Of a stretch of DNA of 64,000 nt, positions 38,256 to 48,049 are shown one piece after another. The DNA is taken from NCBI GenBank assembly GCA_951800145.1, contig CATOJE010000004.1:1-64000 (forward strand), read 5' to 3'. A program made the position numbers and the translations under genes. How positions within the stretch are numbered: position 1 is the stretch's first letter; each line of letters begins with the position of its first letter. A model generated the notes under the pieces. That model worked only from the letters and a program-made list of their open reading frames with translations, ran no database searches and was not told the DNA's origin. Source of the stretch: an uncultured Lachnospiraceae bacterium. GTDB taxonomy: Bacteria > Bacillota > Clostridia > Lachnospirales > Lachnospiraceae.

Positions 38256-39614
38256 ATGACAGGGATAGACCCTTTTATAAAAGGGAAGAAAGTACTGATT
38301 TTAGGATTTGGCAGAGAGGGAGCGTCTACCTTCCGGTTTTTGATGGAAGGTAAAGCCTATCAGGAGCTGGCAGTGGCGGATCAGGAGGATAAATCGGATC
38401 AGCTTCCGGAGGGGATCCCCTTTATCACCGGCCCGGATTATCAAAGGGCTATGGATCAATATGAGGTTGTTTTTAAAAGCCCAGGGATTGTGCTGGAGAG
38501 GCCGCTGGAGGAGTACCGCTGCAGGATTCTCTCCCAGACAGAGGTTTTCTTCCACTTGTACCGGGATCAAATCATCGGGATTACCGGGACAAAGGGGAAG
38601 AGCACCACAGCGACGCTGCTGTACCATATTTTAAAGTCCGCGGGACGCAGGACGATTCTGGCAGGAAATATCGGGATTCCTGCCTTTGACCATATGGATG
38701 AGATCCAGGAGGATACGGAGATTGTGTTTGAATTATCCTGCCATCAGCTGGAGTATATTCAAGAGTCCCCCCATATCAGCGTCCTCTTGAATATTCATGA
38801 GGAGCATTTGGATCATTACGGCACCATGGAGCGGTATGTGGCAGCAAAGGAGCAGATTTACCGGAACCAAAAAAGGGAAGATATTCTGTTCTGTAATCGT
38901 CAGTGTGCTCCGGGAAGGGGCAGCTGCCGCGCAAGGGTGATTTTAGTGGAGGACTTTGGGCAGGAGGCCAGGGGCGCAGGCCAGATGGGGGCTGACAGCA
39001 TCGGGCTTTTTGGCCAGGAGATCAGCTGGGGGCCGGATTGCTTTTCCATCCCTGGCTTGGAGATTCATCTGCTGGGCCATCACAATTATTTTGATATTGC
39101 CTTTGTATATGGGGTTTGCAAATTAAAGGGTATTTCCCATGAGGAATTTTTAGAAGGCCTGCGGACCTATGAGCCACTTCCCCACCGGCTGCAGTTTTTA
39201 GGAGAAAAGGAGGGAATCCGCTATTACGATGATTCCATTTCCACCATTGGGAATACCACAATCCAGGCGCTGGAAACGCTGAAGGATGCGGATACGGTTC
39301 TTATCGGCGGTATGGATCGGGGGATTGACTACAGGGATCTGATTGAATATTTATCTGCCAGCACAGTAGCACACATTATCCTGATGGAGGACACAGGGAA
39401 GAGAATATACCAGGAAATCCGGTCACAGTATCCGGAATTTCGGAACCCGGAGCGGCTTTCTCTTGCAGTGCACTTAGAGGATGCAGTTTGCCGGGCAAAG
39501 GCCCTTACCAGAAAAGGGAAAAGCTGCGTTCTGTCCCCGGCAGCAGCCAGCTATGGGATATTCCGAAATTTTGAGGCGAGGGGCGAGGCTTTTAAAAATA
39601 TGGTTTTGTCCTGA
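38256..39614 (+). CDS. murD2: MurD-type ligase, probably MurD2 (UDP-MurNAc-L-Ala--L-Glu ligase)
   Basis: 452 aa; IGITGTKGKSTTATLLYHIL, ELSCHQLEYIQESP, YYDDSISTIGNTTIQALETL; partner murL 3 bp upstream. Confidence 0.8.
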   Translation: MTGIDPFIKGKKVLILGFGREGASTFRFLMEGKAYQELAVADQEDKSDQLPEGIPFITGPDYQRAMDQYEVVFKSPGIVLERPLEEYRCRILSQTEVFFHLYRDQIIGITGTKGKSTTATLLYHILKSAGRRTILAGNIGIPAFDHMDEIQEDTEIVFELSCHQLEYIQESPHISVLLNIHEEHLDHYGTMERYVAAKEQIYRNQKREDILFCNRQCAPGRGSCRARVILVEDFGQEARGAGQMGADSIGLFGQEISWGPDCFSIPGLEIHLLGHHNYFDIAFVYGVCKLKGISHEEFLEGLRTYEPLPHRLQFLGEKEGIRYYDDSISTIGNTTIQALETLKDADTVLIGGMDRGIDYRDLIEYLSASTVAHIILMEDTGKRIYQEIRSQYPEFRNPERLSLAVHLEDAVCRAKALTRKGKSCVLSPAAASYGIFRNFEARGEAFKNMVLS

Positions 39615-39680
39615 CAGGATCTTCATTATTTCATAAAAAATGGAAAATATCACAAAAAAATCACAACCTTTTAAGAATTT

Positions 39681-39726
39681 TATAAGGTTTTTCTGGTTGT
39701 GAAACTTGAAAAAATCATGTATAATC
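39681..39726 (+). promoter_or_regulatory. Promoter for marR-family gene
   Basis: TTGTGA-N17-TATAAT, following an inverted TCACAACC/GGTTGTGA repeat. Confidence 0.55.
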
Positions 39727-39799
39727 AGCAGGTACGCGAAACACAGACAAGTAAATTCCGGATAAGCCGGAAAAGCGAACGCTGGGAAAGGGAACACGC

Positions 39800-40252
39800 G
39801 TGGACAGTTACGGAGCATTAAATGAGGCATTGGTAAATCTATTTCGGGATATATTAGAGATCGAGGAAAAAGCGCTGGCGATTTCTGAGTTTAAGGATCT
39901 CACGAATAATGATTTGCATGTGATTGAGGCAATCGGCATCGGCCAGCCCAAGAATATGTCTGCAATCGCCAAGGTTTTATCTGTCACTGTAGGTACTCTT
40001 ACCATAGCTATGAACAGCTTGGTAAAAAAGGGGTATGTGACGCGGGAAAGGGGTCAGACGGACCGGCGGGTGGTATATATTTCCCTTTCAGAAAGGGGAA
40101 AGGCAGCATACCGGCATCATGAAAGGTTTCATCAGGAGATGATACAAAGCGTGATGAGCGAGATGACAGGAGAAGAGCTGGGAGCGCTGACAAAGGCCCT
40201 GACGGTATTAAATCAGTGGTTTCGAAAAAAAGAGAATACGTGTATCGGATGA
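39800..40252 (+). CDS. MarR family transcriptional regulator
   Basis: 150 aa; LTNNDLHVIEAIG...VTVGTLTIAMNSLVKKGYVTRERGQTDRRVVYISLSERG. Confidence 0.88.
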   Translation: MDSYGALNEALVNLFRDILEIEEKALAISEFKDLTNNDLHVIEAIGIGQPKNMSAIAKVLSVTVGTLTIAMNSLVKKGYVTRERGQTDRRVVYISLSERGKAAYRHHERFHQEMIQSVMSEMTGEELGALTKALTVLNQWFRKKENTCIG

Positions 40253-40830
40253 AGGAGGCTAACTTTATGAAAAAATTCTTTGTGTGTTTGTTATCCGCGA
40301 TGATGGCGGTGTCCTTAGCAGCATGTACGCCTACCAAGGTAGACGATCAGCAGCAGCAGGAGACCACCATGCCGCCTACCACAGAAGCATTTAAAGCGGA
40401 TACCATGGAAATCCGCAACAGCGGGAATGAGGATCTGCCGGAGATGGCTACGGTTTCGATCTACCGCATCAGCAAGAACCGGATCGGCCTGATCCAGGAG
40501 ATGGACGGGTTAGAGACGGAGGAGCTGGAGGCCCAGGGTATTATCGATTTATTAATCAGCTACGGTGTTCTGGAGGAAGGAACCCAAGCAGTCAGCTTTG
40601 AGCAGACCGATGATAAGGCAGTTCTTAACTTAAACCAGATCACCAGCCAGGAGGATCCCAAGGAGATTCGTCTGGTGGTAGAATCCCTGGTGAATACCTT
40701 CACGGAGAATTATGAGCTGGAGGGCGGCCTGATCCTTCAGGAGAATGGCTCGGTTTATACCATCGATTCCGTTCCCTCTGAGGATGACGGTTCCATGTTT
40801 TATAATGACGAGTACCGGAAGCTGGATTAA
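40249..40830 (+). CDS. GerMN-domain lipoprotein
   Basis: MKKFFVCLLSAMMAVSLAACTPTK lipobox; C-terminal GerMN-like EGTQAVSFEQTDDKAVLNLNQ; start at 40249 (ATGA coupling) or 40267. Confidence 0.65.
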   Translation: MKEANFMKKFFVCLLSAMMAVSLAACTPTKVDDQQQQETTMPPTTEAFKADTMEIRNSGNEDLPEMATVSIYRISKNRIGLIQEMDGLETEELEAQGIIDLLISYGVLEEGTQAVSFEQTDDKAVLNLNQITSQEDPKEIRLVVESLVNTFTENYELEGGLILQENGSVYTIDSVPSEDDGSMFYNDEYRKLD

Positions 40831-40865
40831 TGGATTGCCCACCAGTATGGTGGGAATTGAATGAA

Positions 40866-40910
40866 AAGAGGCGGCAGCCAGATGGAGAAATCATCTGACT
40901 GCCGCCTTTT
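40866..40910. terminator. Intrinsic terminator between convergent genes
   Basis: AAAGAGGCGGCAGCCAGATG-GAGAAAT-CATCTGACTGCCGCCTTTT. Confidence 0.85.
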
Positions 40911-40947
40911 AATGTACACTTGGTAAAGATTCTTGAAAGAGAGTCTG

Positions 40948-41472
40948 TCAGGAGGGATCCGCAGGAAAAAGCTGAGGACAGCCTTCCTTGTGAATCTGAA
41001 GGATTCGCTGGTTTTTGCTTCCCCGGAACTGAAGGGAGATATCATATAAGGACTCCTCGAATCTGCCGTCTACCAAAATATCAATGCAGTGGAGGATCCT
41101 ATCTGTCACCTCACAGCGGGCAGCTCCCTCTGGGGCCAGAAGATCCGTCTCATAGGTGTAGCCGGTATAGCACCAGATATCCTTAGCTGGATACCGCTCT
41201 TTAAATTTCTCCAGCAGAGGAAGGAGGGCCCTTTGATTCACCGGCTCTAAGGGCTCCCCCCCTAAGAGGGATAAGCCGGCGATGTAGCCGGGGGCGCAGG
41301 AATCCAGCAGGACTTGAACGGTAGCCTCTGTAAATTCTTCCCCATACTGGAAATCCCATGCAATTTCATTAAAGCAGCCCTTGCACCGATGGGTGCAGCC
41401 AGATACAAAAAGGCTGGTCCGCACCCCAAGGCCATTGGCGATGTCATAATATTTGATATTGGCGTATTTCAT
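40948..41472 (-). CDS. nrdG: Anaerobic ribonucleoside-triphosphate reductase activating protein
   Basis: 174 aa; SLFVSGCTHRCKGCFNEIAWDFQYG radical-SAM motif. Confidence 0.95.
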   Translation of the reverse strand: MKYANIKYYDIANGLGVRTSLFVSGCTHRCKGCFNEIAWDFQYGEEFTEATVQVLLDSCAPGYIAGLSLLGGEPLEPVNQRALLPLLEKFKERYPAKDIWCYTGYTYETDLLAPEGAARCEVTDRILHCIDILVDGRFEESLYDISLQFRGSKNQRILQIHKEGCPQLFPADPS

Positions 41473-41483
41473 GGGACGCCTCC

Positions 41484-43646
41484 TTACAGATGCATTACCC
41501 GTTCTTTGATTTCTTGAGTCCGGCCCTGATTCCAGAACTGGGTGCCGATATAGCCGCAGGTCCGCCTGGCAACATTCATTTTATCCTGGTCTGTATTGCC
41601 GCATTTGGGGCATTTCCAGATCAGTTTGTGATGCTCATCCTCCATAATCTGGATTTCCCCGTCATAGCCACAGCACTGGCAGTAGTCGCTTTTCGTATTT
41701 AACTCAGCGTACATGATGTGATCGTAAATGTGCTGCATAACCGCCAGTACAGCGTCGATGTTATTCTGCATGTTGGGAACCTCCACATAGCTGATGGCCC
41801 CTCCGGGAGACAGCTTTTGGAACTGGGCCTCAAAGGTCAGCTTGTCAAAGGCATTGATCTCTTCCGTTACATGAATATGATAGCTGTTGGTGATATAGTT
41901 CTTATCAGTTACCCCGGGAATGATTCCAAAACGGTCCTGGAGGCACTTGGCGAACTTATAGGTGGTGGACTCCAGGGGCGTTCCGTAAAGGCTGAAGGAA
42001 ATATTCGTCTCATCTGCCCAGCGGCGGCAGGTGTCATTAAGGTGGTTCATCACCTTTAAGGCAAATTCTGTTCCATCCTTGTGGGTGTGGGAGTGGCCGG
42101 TCATGAAGCGCACACACTCGCACAGTCCTGCATAGCCGAGGGATATGGTGGAGTAATTGCCGTAGAGCAGCTTATCGATGGTTTCGCCCTTCTTTAACCG
42201 GGCGAGAGCTCCATTCTGCCATAAAATAGGAGCCACGTCCGAAGGTGTTCCCTTTAACCGGTTATGGCGGCACATCAGAGCATTCCGGCACAAATCCAGA
42301 CGTTCCTCCATGATCTCCCAGAACCTATCCATATCCTTTCCGGAGGAGCAGGCCACGTCCACCAGGTTCAGGGTTACCACACCCTGGTTAAACCGCCCGT
42401 AGAATTTATAATGATCAGAATCATCCTTATATACAGTCAGGAAGGAGCGGCAGCCCATACAGGGATAGCAGTTGCCGTCCTTTAACTGCTTCATGATCTT
42501 TTCGGAAATATAATCGGGAACCATCCTCTTTGCAGTACACTGGGCAGCCAGTCTGGTTAACTCCCAGTATTTTGAACCCTCGGTTACATTATCCTCCTCT
42601 AACACATAGATCAGCTTAGGGAAGGCCGGGGTGATGAATACGCCCTGTTCATTCTTAACGCCCTGGATCCGCTGACGGAGCATTTCCTCGATGATCAGCG
42701 CCAAATCATCTCTGGTCTGCCCCTCCGGCACCTCGTTTAAGTACATAAAGACTGTGACAAAGGGCGCCTGGCCATTGGTGGTCATCAGGGTGATTACCTG
42801 ATACTGGATCATCTGTACGCCCTGCTTGATCTCCCGGCGCACCCGCATCTCCGCCATCTGGGAGACCATCTGGTCGTCTGCGTCAATGTGCTGAGCTTCT
42901 AACTCCTGGCGCACCTCCCGGCGGAATTTCTCCCGGCTCACCTGGACGAAGGGGGCGATGTGGGATAAGGTGATGCTCTGGCCGCCGTACTGGGAGCTGG
43001 CGATCTGGGCTATGGCCTGGGTGGCGATATTGCAGGCAGTAGAAAAGCTGTGGGGCCGCTCAATCATGGTTTCGCTGATGATGGTTCCATTCTGAAGCAT
43101 ATCCTCTAAGTTTACCAGGCAGCAGTTATGCATATGCTGGGCAAAGTAATCTGCGTCATGGAAATGGATAATGCCCTTTTCGTGGGCTTCCACAATCTCC
43201 TGGGGCAGGAGGAAGCGCTTGGTAATGTCCTTGCTTACCTCGCCGGCCATGTAGTCCCGCTGTACACTGTTTACCACCGGGTTCTTATTGGAATTTTCCT
43301 GGAGAACCTCTTCGTTATTACACTCTAAAAGAGAGAGGATCTGCTTGTCTGTGGAATTCGACTTGCGGATCAGTTCACGCTTGTACCGGTAGGTGATATA
43401 GTTGGTAGCCACCTTATAGGCCCTCTGCTTCATGATCTCTTCTTCTACCATATCCTGGATTTCCTCTACGCTGGGGCTGCGCTTCATGTCAATGCACAGA
43501 TCCGTCACCCGGTCAACTACCTCCCGGATCTGCTGGCCGCTGAGACGATCTACCTCCTGAACCGTACAGTTCGCCTTATTAACCGCGTCCTCTATTTTAA
43601 CGGAATTAAAAACCACTTCCTGGCCGCTTCTCTTGATGATATTCAT
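41484..43646 (-). CDS. nrdD: Anaerobic ribonucleoside-triphosphate reductase
   Basis: 720 aa; ATP-cone N-terminus, CQCCGYDGEIQI...CPKCGNTDQDKMNVARRTCGYIGTQFWNQGRTQEI glycyl-radical/zinc C-terminus. Confidence 0.97.
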   Translation of the reverse strand: MNIIKRSGQEVVFNSVKIEDAVNKANCTVQEVDRLSGQQIREVVDRVTDLCIDMKRSPSVEEIQDMVEEEIMKQRAYKVATNYITYRYKRELIRKSNSTDKQILSLLECNNEEVLQENSNKNPVVNSVQRDYMAGEVSKDITKRFLLPQEIVEAHEKGIIHFHDADYFAQHMHNCCLVNLEDMLQNGTIISETMIERPHSFSTACNIATQAIAQIASSQYGGQSITLSHIAPFVQVSREKFRREVRQELEAQHIDADDQMVSQMAEMRVRREIKQGVQMIQYQVITLMTTNGQAPFVTVFMYLNEVPEGQTRDDLALIIEEMLRQRIQGVKNEQGVFITPAFPKLIYVLEEDNVTEGSKYWELTRLAAQCTAKRMVPDYISEKIMKQLKDGNCYPCMGCRSFLTVYKDDSDHYKFYGRFNQGVVTLNLVDVACSSGKDMDRFWEIMEERLDLCRNALMCRHNRLKGTPSDVAPILWQNGALARLKKGETIDKLLYGNYSTISLGYAGLCECVRFMTGHSHTHKDGTEFALKVMNHLNDTCRRWADETNISFSLYGTPLESTTYKFAKCLQDRFGIIPGVTDKNYITNSYHIHVTEEINAFDKLTFEAQFQKLSPGGAISYVEVPNMQNNIDAVLAVMQHIYDHIMYAELNTKSDYCQCCGYDGEIQIMEDEHHKLIWKCPKCGNTDQDKMNVARRTCGYIGTQFWNQGRTQEIKERVMHL

Positions 43647-43673
43647 GGATTGTCCTCCCTCTATATTATATAT

Positions 43674-43711
43674 ATGGTATATACTGTGCTTTTAGACGCT
43701 ACATATAGTAT
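43674..43711 (-). promoter_or_regulatory. Tandem NrdR-box-like sites upstream of nrdD
   Basis: Minus strand ATACTATATGTAGCGT (13/16 to a recalled ACACWATATWTWGTGT consensus) and GCACAGTATATACCAT (11/16), start-to-start 22 bp. Confidence 0.5.
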
Positions 43712-43766
43712 TATAACTGAAGTTTGAAAATAAGCAAGAGGAATCTTCCTACTTTTAAAAAAACTT

Positions 43767-45611
43767 TTATCTGGAAATCCAGTCTGAAAACCAGGACCGG
43801 ATTAGAGGAAAGGGGGCAGGCCCCTTCTCCAGAAGAAACTGGTGAAAGGAGCGTTCATCAAAGGTATCCCCCAGCTGCTGGATGGCCAGTACCTTCATCT
43901 GACGGATCTCCAGATAACCGGCATAGGTAATAACACTGCTGCCAGGAGAATAAATGGCACTGCGGTAAAGAGTTTCGGCAATGCCCTCCTCCTTCATGGA
44001 GTAATGCTCCGCCAGAAAGTCCTGCACATCCTCTAAACCCCATCCATAATAATTAACCTGGATGTCAATTAAAGCATGAATGGCTAAAAAGGAGGACAGG
44101 GAGAGACGGGCAAGCTGCTTTTCCTCGGGGAGCAGCCCATTATCAAAGGAGATCGCACAGCTTCTTCCATAAAGATCCCACCCCTGTTCCCATCCTGGAA
44201 AGCTGAGAAGGGAAAGGAGAGGCATGTCCGGATTGCTTTTTAAGTAGTTTTCCCGGTAATATTTACCTGGAAAACCGGTAGAAGATAAGGCATCGTACAA
44301 AAGCTCCTGGTTCTCAGCTATATGCTGGCTGATAAGCAAGCCTGCACTCCCTGATTCCTGAAGGGAGTAATCCAGGCAGGGAAGCTTCCATAAATCTTCG
44401 ACGTCCGCCGGGACGGTCTCGATCTCAATGGAAGGGGTCCCGGAAAAAGGAAAGTAATGAGCAGTTTCTTCCGCCAGGAAGGAGAGGAGAAGCTCCGGAC
44501 TCCTGGTTACAGCCGGCAGGTGTTCGCTACTGTCTTCAGGCAGCTGGCTTAAAAGCGTGTCCAAGGTGAGGGTGTTTTGCTTTAACTGCTCTTCAATTCC
44601 CTGCTTTAACTGGTGGATATCAGAATAGGAGGTTCCGGACGCCCGGAGAATGAACAGGCGGTAGTAATCTCTTCCATTTTTCTGTCCGCACAGTCCCTCG
44701 TAAGGCTTGGACTGTGCCGGAAGCTCCCGAATATCCTGGCTCAGCTTCTGATATGCGGGAATGACCTTCTGGGAAATGGCCTCCTGATTTCTGGCCAGGT
44801 AAGCTTCCCGCTCCTCCTGGGTCAAATCCTCAATCCTCTCCAACCGGCGGGAGAAGGAGGAGACCAGACTGTTATGCTCCGGCGTCAGACAATAGGGAGC
44901 ACAGGCAGAGGCAGCATCCTGGAGCCACTGACTGGTGAAGGTAATGCTCACACCAGCCTCTTCCCGGCAAAGCTCCCCCAGATCCTTAAATAGCCGGGGC
45001 AGGTCAGACAAAAGCAGAAGATAATCCTCCACATCCTGGCGGCTGTTTAAGGGAATGGCATTTAAGCTCCGGGGAATCTGTACCATCAAACCGCATTCCG
45101 GGGACAGGTAATGAAGAAGGCGGAAATTCTTCATAGAAGCCATAGCCAGCTCCTTATCTGCAAAAAAGGATAAGATATCATACATATCCCGCTGATCTGG
45201 CGCTAGGAGGGCCGGATCCAGGATCCCAAGCTGAAATTTCAGGGATTTTATTATCTCCAGGCGCTGATTCCATCCTGTTTCCGTCAGATCCTGAAAGGCG
45301 GGATAAAAGGGCGAGGGCTGGATGGGCTCCTCATAGGGCGAGGTAAGCCAGGCCACATAATCCAGAGAGGACAGGTCCTCATATAATTCCTGGGTTAGCT
45401 GATGAAGCTCCGCAGATATTTCCGCAGACCAGGATGGGCCGGAGCTCTCTGGACGGCTTGTCTCCTGTGAGCAGGAGCCCTTAATCGCTTCTCCTCCCGG
45501 ACGGCTGCAGCCCTGACAGCACAGAAGCATGCATGCAGCCAGCAAAAGGGACAGAGATGGGTGATAGCTTCGGGCAGGTGGATACATCATCAGACAGCCT
45601 CCATGGATCAT
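43767..45611 (-). CDS. DUF885 family putative lipoprotein
   Basis: 614 aa; LLLAACMLLCCQGCSRPGG lipobox; QHIAENQELLYDALSSTGFPGKYYRENYL and C-terminal DTFDERSFHQFLLEKGPAPFPLI. Confidence 0.85.
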   Translation of the reverse strand: MIHGGCLMMYPPARSYHPSLSLLLAACMLLCCQGCSRPGGEAIKGSCSQETSRPESSGPSWSAEISAELHQLTQELYEDLSSLDYVAWLTSPYEEPIQPSPFYPAFQDLTETGWNQRLEIIKSLKFQLGILDPALLAPDQRDMYDILSFFADKELAMASMKNFRLLHYLSPECGLMVQIPRSLNAIPLNSRQDVEDYLLLLSDLPRLFKDLGELCREEAGVSITFTSQWLQDAASACAPYCLTPEHNSLVSSFSRRLERIEDLTQEEREAYLARNQEAISQKVIPAYQKLSQDIRELPAQSKPYEGLCGQKNGRDYYRLFILRASGTSYSDIHQLKQGIEEQLKQNTLTLDTLLSQLPEDSSEHLPAVTRSPELLLSFLAEETAHYFPFSGTPSIEIETVPADVEDLWKLPCLDYSLQESGSAGLLISQHIAENQELLYDALSSTGFPGKYYRENYLKSNPDMPLLSLLSFPGWEQGWDLYGRSCAISFDNGLLPEEKQLARLSLSSFLAIHALIDIQVNYYGWGLEDVQDFLAEHYSMKEEGIAETLYRSAIYSPGSSVITYAGYLEIRQMKVLAIQQLGDTFDERSFHQFLLEKGPAPFPLIRSWFSDWISR

Positions 45612-45749
45612 TGATAAAAGCGAAAAAGTACTGCTATTATATATTATATTCCCGAAGATTACAAGATATCCAAGAGTAAATCATGGATTCTGCCCTTGAC
45701 AAATGGAAGAGAAATCGGTACACTAGGAAGCATAAATTATGATAATAAA

Positions 45750-46020
45750 ATAGTTTAAGGGCAGGGAAAAGAAGAGTAACCGGAGGAAGCATCTACAGAG
45801 AGTCCCTCTACGGCTGAAAGGGGATGATGGCCGATACCGGCGAACATGGTCTTGGAGCTTCGGAGCTGAGCGGATGGTTAGGCTTCGACGGGTTCACCCG
45901 TTATCGTGAAGGGCTGTCCCAGTGCAGCCTGCAGAGGCTTCTGCCGCGAGGCAGGGGTGAATTAAAGTGGTACCACGGGGTGATCTCGTCTTTAAGCGAT
46001 TAAAGATGGGATTTTTTTTA
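45750..46020 (+). promoter_or_regulatory. T-box leader (Met) upstream of metG
   Basis: Conserved AAAGTGGTACCACGGGGTGATCTCGTC T-box (from 45964), terminator hairpin then T8; candidate ATG specifier at 45846-45848. Confidence 0.88.
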
Positions 46021-46042
46021 ATGAAAGAAAGGAAGATGAGAG

Positions 46043-48049
46043 ATGTGTAAGAACTGTAGCAAGCCATATTATATCACAACAGCTATTGCCTATACCTCCG
46101 GAAAGCCCCACATCGGGAATACTTATGAGATCGTCCTGGCAGACAGCATAGCCCGGTTCAAAAGAGAGCAGGGGTATGAGGTGCGCTTTCAGACCGGGAC
46201 AGATGAACATGGGCAGAAAATCGAGTTAAAGGCGGAGGCGGCCGGAGTGACCCCGAAGAATTTTGTAGACGGTGTAGCCGGTGAGATTCAGAGGATTTGG
46301 GATTTGATGAACACCTCCTATGATAAATTTATCCGCACCACAGATGAGGATCATGAGCTTCAGGTGCAGAAGATATTTAAAAAGCTATATGATCAGGGAG
46401 ATATTTATAAGGGATATTATGAGGGACTTTATTGTACCCCCTGTGAGTCCTTTTTTACAGAATCCCAGCTGGTGGACGGCAAGTGCCCTGACTGCGGGGG
46501 ATCTGTGGTTTCTGCAAAGGAGGAGGCTTACTTTTTCCGGATGAGCAAATACGCCCAGAGGCTGATTGACCATATTAATGAGCACCCTGAATTTATCCAG
46601 CCGGTTTCCCGGAAGAACGAGATGATGAATAATTTCCTTCTTCCAGGGCTGCAGGACTTGTGCGTGTCCCGCACCTCCTTTACCTGGGGGATCCCTGTGT
46701 CCTTTGATCCTAAGCATGTAACGTATGTGTGGCTGGATGCCCTGACTAACTACATCACTGGCCTTGGCTATGACTGCGACGGGAACCATGGGGAGCTGTT
46801 TCAGAAATACTGGCCGGCGGATCTTCATCTGATTGGAAAGGATATTATCCGTTTCCATACGATTTATTGGCCTATCTTCCTGATGGCTCTGGATATTCCC
46901 CTGCCCAAGCAGGTATTCGGCCATCCATGGCTGCTCCAGGGGGAGGGGAAGATGAGCAAATCCAAAGGCAATGTGCTGTATGCTGATGATCTGGTCCAGG
47001 TGTTTGGAGTAGATGCGGTGCGGTATTTTGTTCTCCATGAAATGCCCTTTGACAATGACGGCGTGATTTCCTGGGAGCTGATGGTAGAGCGGATGAATTC
47101 GGATCTGGCTAATATTTTAGGAAATCTGGTAAACCGGACCATCTCCATGAGTAATAAATATTTTGGCGGAGTGGTGGAGAACAAAAGCTGCGGGGATGAG
47201 GCAGAATCAGCCATTGATCAGGATCTGAAGAATACAGTTCTGGCTGCGGTGAAGAAGACAGAGGAAAGGATGGATCAGCTCCGGGTGGCAGACGCTATCA
47301 CAGCTATTTTTGAAATCTTCCGCAGAAGCAATAAATACATTGATGAAACCATGCCCTGGGCTTTGGCAAAGGATGAGGCAAAACGGGATCGTCTGGCAAC
47401 GGTGCTTTATAACCTGGCAGAAGCCATTACGATTGGAGCATCCTTATTAGAATCCTTTATGCCGGACACCTCCAGACGGATCCTGAGCCAGTTAAATGTG
47501 CCGAAGCGGGCTCTGGCAGATATGAACCAGTTCGGCAGCTACCCCTCTGGCAATCAGGTGACTCTTAAGCCGGAAATCTTATTTGCGCGCCTTGACTTAA
47601 AGGAGGTTCTGGAAAGGGCGGAGGAAATCCAGCAGGCCCAGAAGGCAGGCGCAGGGGAAGCAGCCTCTCCTGCAGAGGAAGAGACGGAAGACCAGAAGAC
47701 GGGAATCGATCTGGATCCAAAGCCGGAGATTACCTATGATGATTTTGCCAAGCTCCAATTTCAGGTAGGAGAAATCATCGCCTGTGAAGCGGTGAAGAAA
47801 TCGAAAAAGCTGCTTTGCTCCCAGGTAAGGGTTGGGAGCCAGGTCCGCCAGATTGTCAGCGGTATTAAGGCATTTTACACCCCGGAGGAGATGGTGGGGA
47901 AAAAGGTTATGGTGGTGACCAACTTAAAGCCGGCTACACTGGCCGGAGTGCTTTCAGAGGGAATGCTTCTCTGCGCAGAGGATAAGGATGGGAATCTGGC
48001 GCTGATGAAGCCGGAAAAGGATATGCCCGCCGGAGCAGAGATTTGCTGA
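46043..48049 (+). CDS. metG: Methionyl-tRNA synthetase
   Basis: 668 aa; YITTAIAYTSGKPHIGNTYE, KMSKSKGNV, C-terminal tRNA-binding (EMAP-like) domain. Confidence 0.97.
   Translation: MCKNCSKPYYITTAIAYTSGKPHIGNTYEIVLADSIARFKREQGYEVRFQTGTDEHGQKIELKAEAAGVTPKNFVDGVAGEIQRIWDLMNTSYDKFIRTTDEDHELQVQKIFKKLYDQGDIYKGYYEGLYCTPCESFFTESQLVDGKCPDCGGSVVSAKEEAYFFRMSKYAQRLIDHINEHPEFIQPVSRKNEMMNNFLLPGLQDLCVSRTSFTWGIPVSFDPKHVTYVWLDALTNYITGLGYDCDGNHGELFQKYWPADLHLIGKDIIRFHTIYWPIFLMALDIPLPKQVFGHPWLLQGEGKMSKSKGNVLYADDLVQVFGVDAVRYFVLHEMPFDNDGVISWELMVERMNSDLANILGNLVNRTISMSNKYFGGVVENKSCGDEAESAIDQDLKNTVLAAVKKTEERMDQLRVADAITAIFEIFRRSNKYIDETMPWALAKDEAKRDRLATVLYNLAEAITIGASLLESFMPDTSRRILSQLNVPKRALADMNQFGSYPSGNQVTLKPEILFARLDLKEVLERAEEIQQAQKAGAGEAASPAEEETEDQKTGIDLDPKPEITYDDFAKLQFQVGEIIACEAVKKSKKLLCSQVRVGSQVRQIVSGIKAFYTPEEMVGKKVMVVTNLKPATLAGVLSEGMLLCAEDKDGNLALMKPEKDMPAGAEIC

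Noticed and set aside
39757-39773. Small hairpin TTCCGG-ATAAG-CCGGAA in the marR leader as a riboswitch
   Set aside because: Only six base pairs and no conserved aptamer motif recognized.
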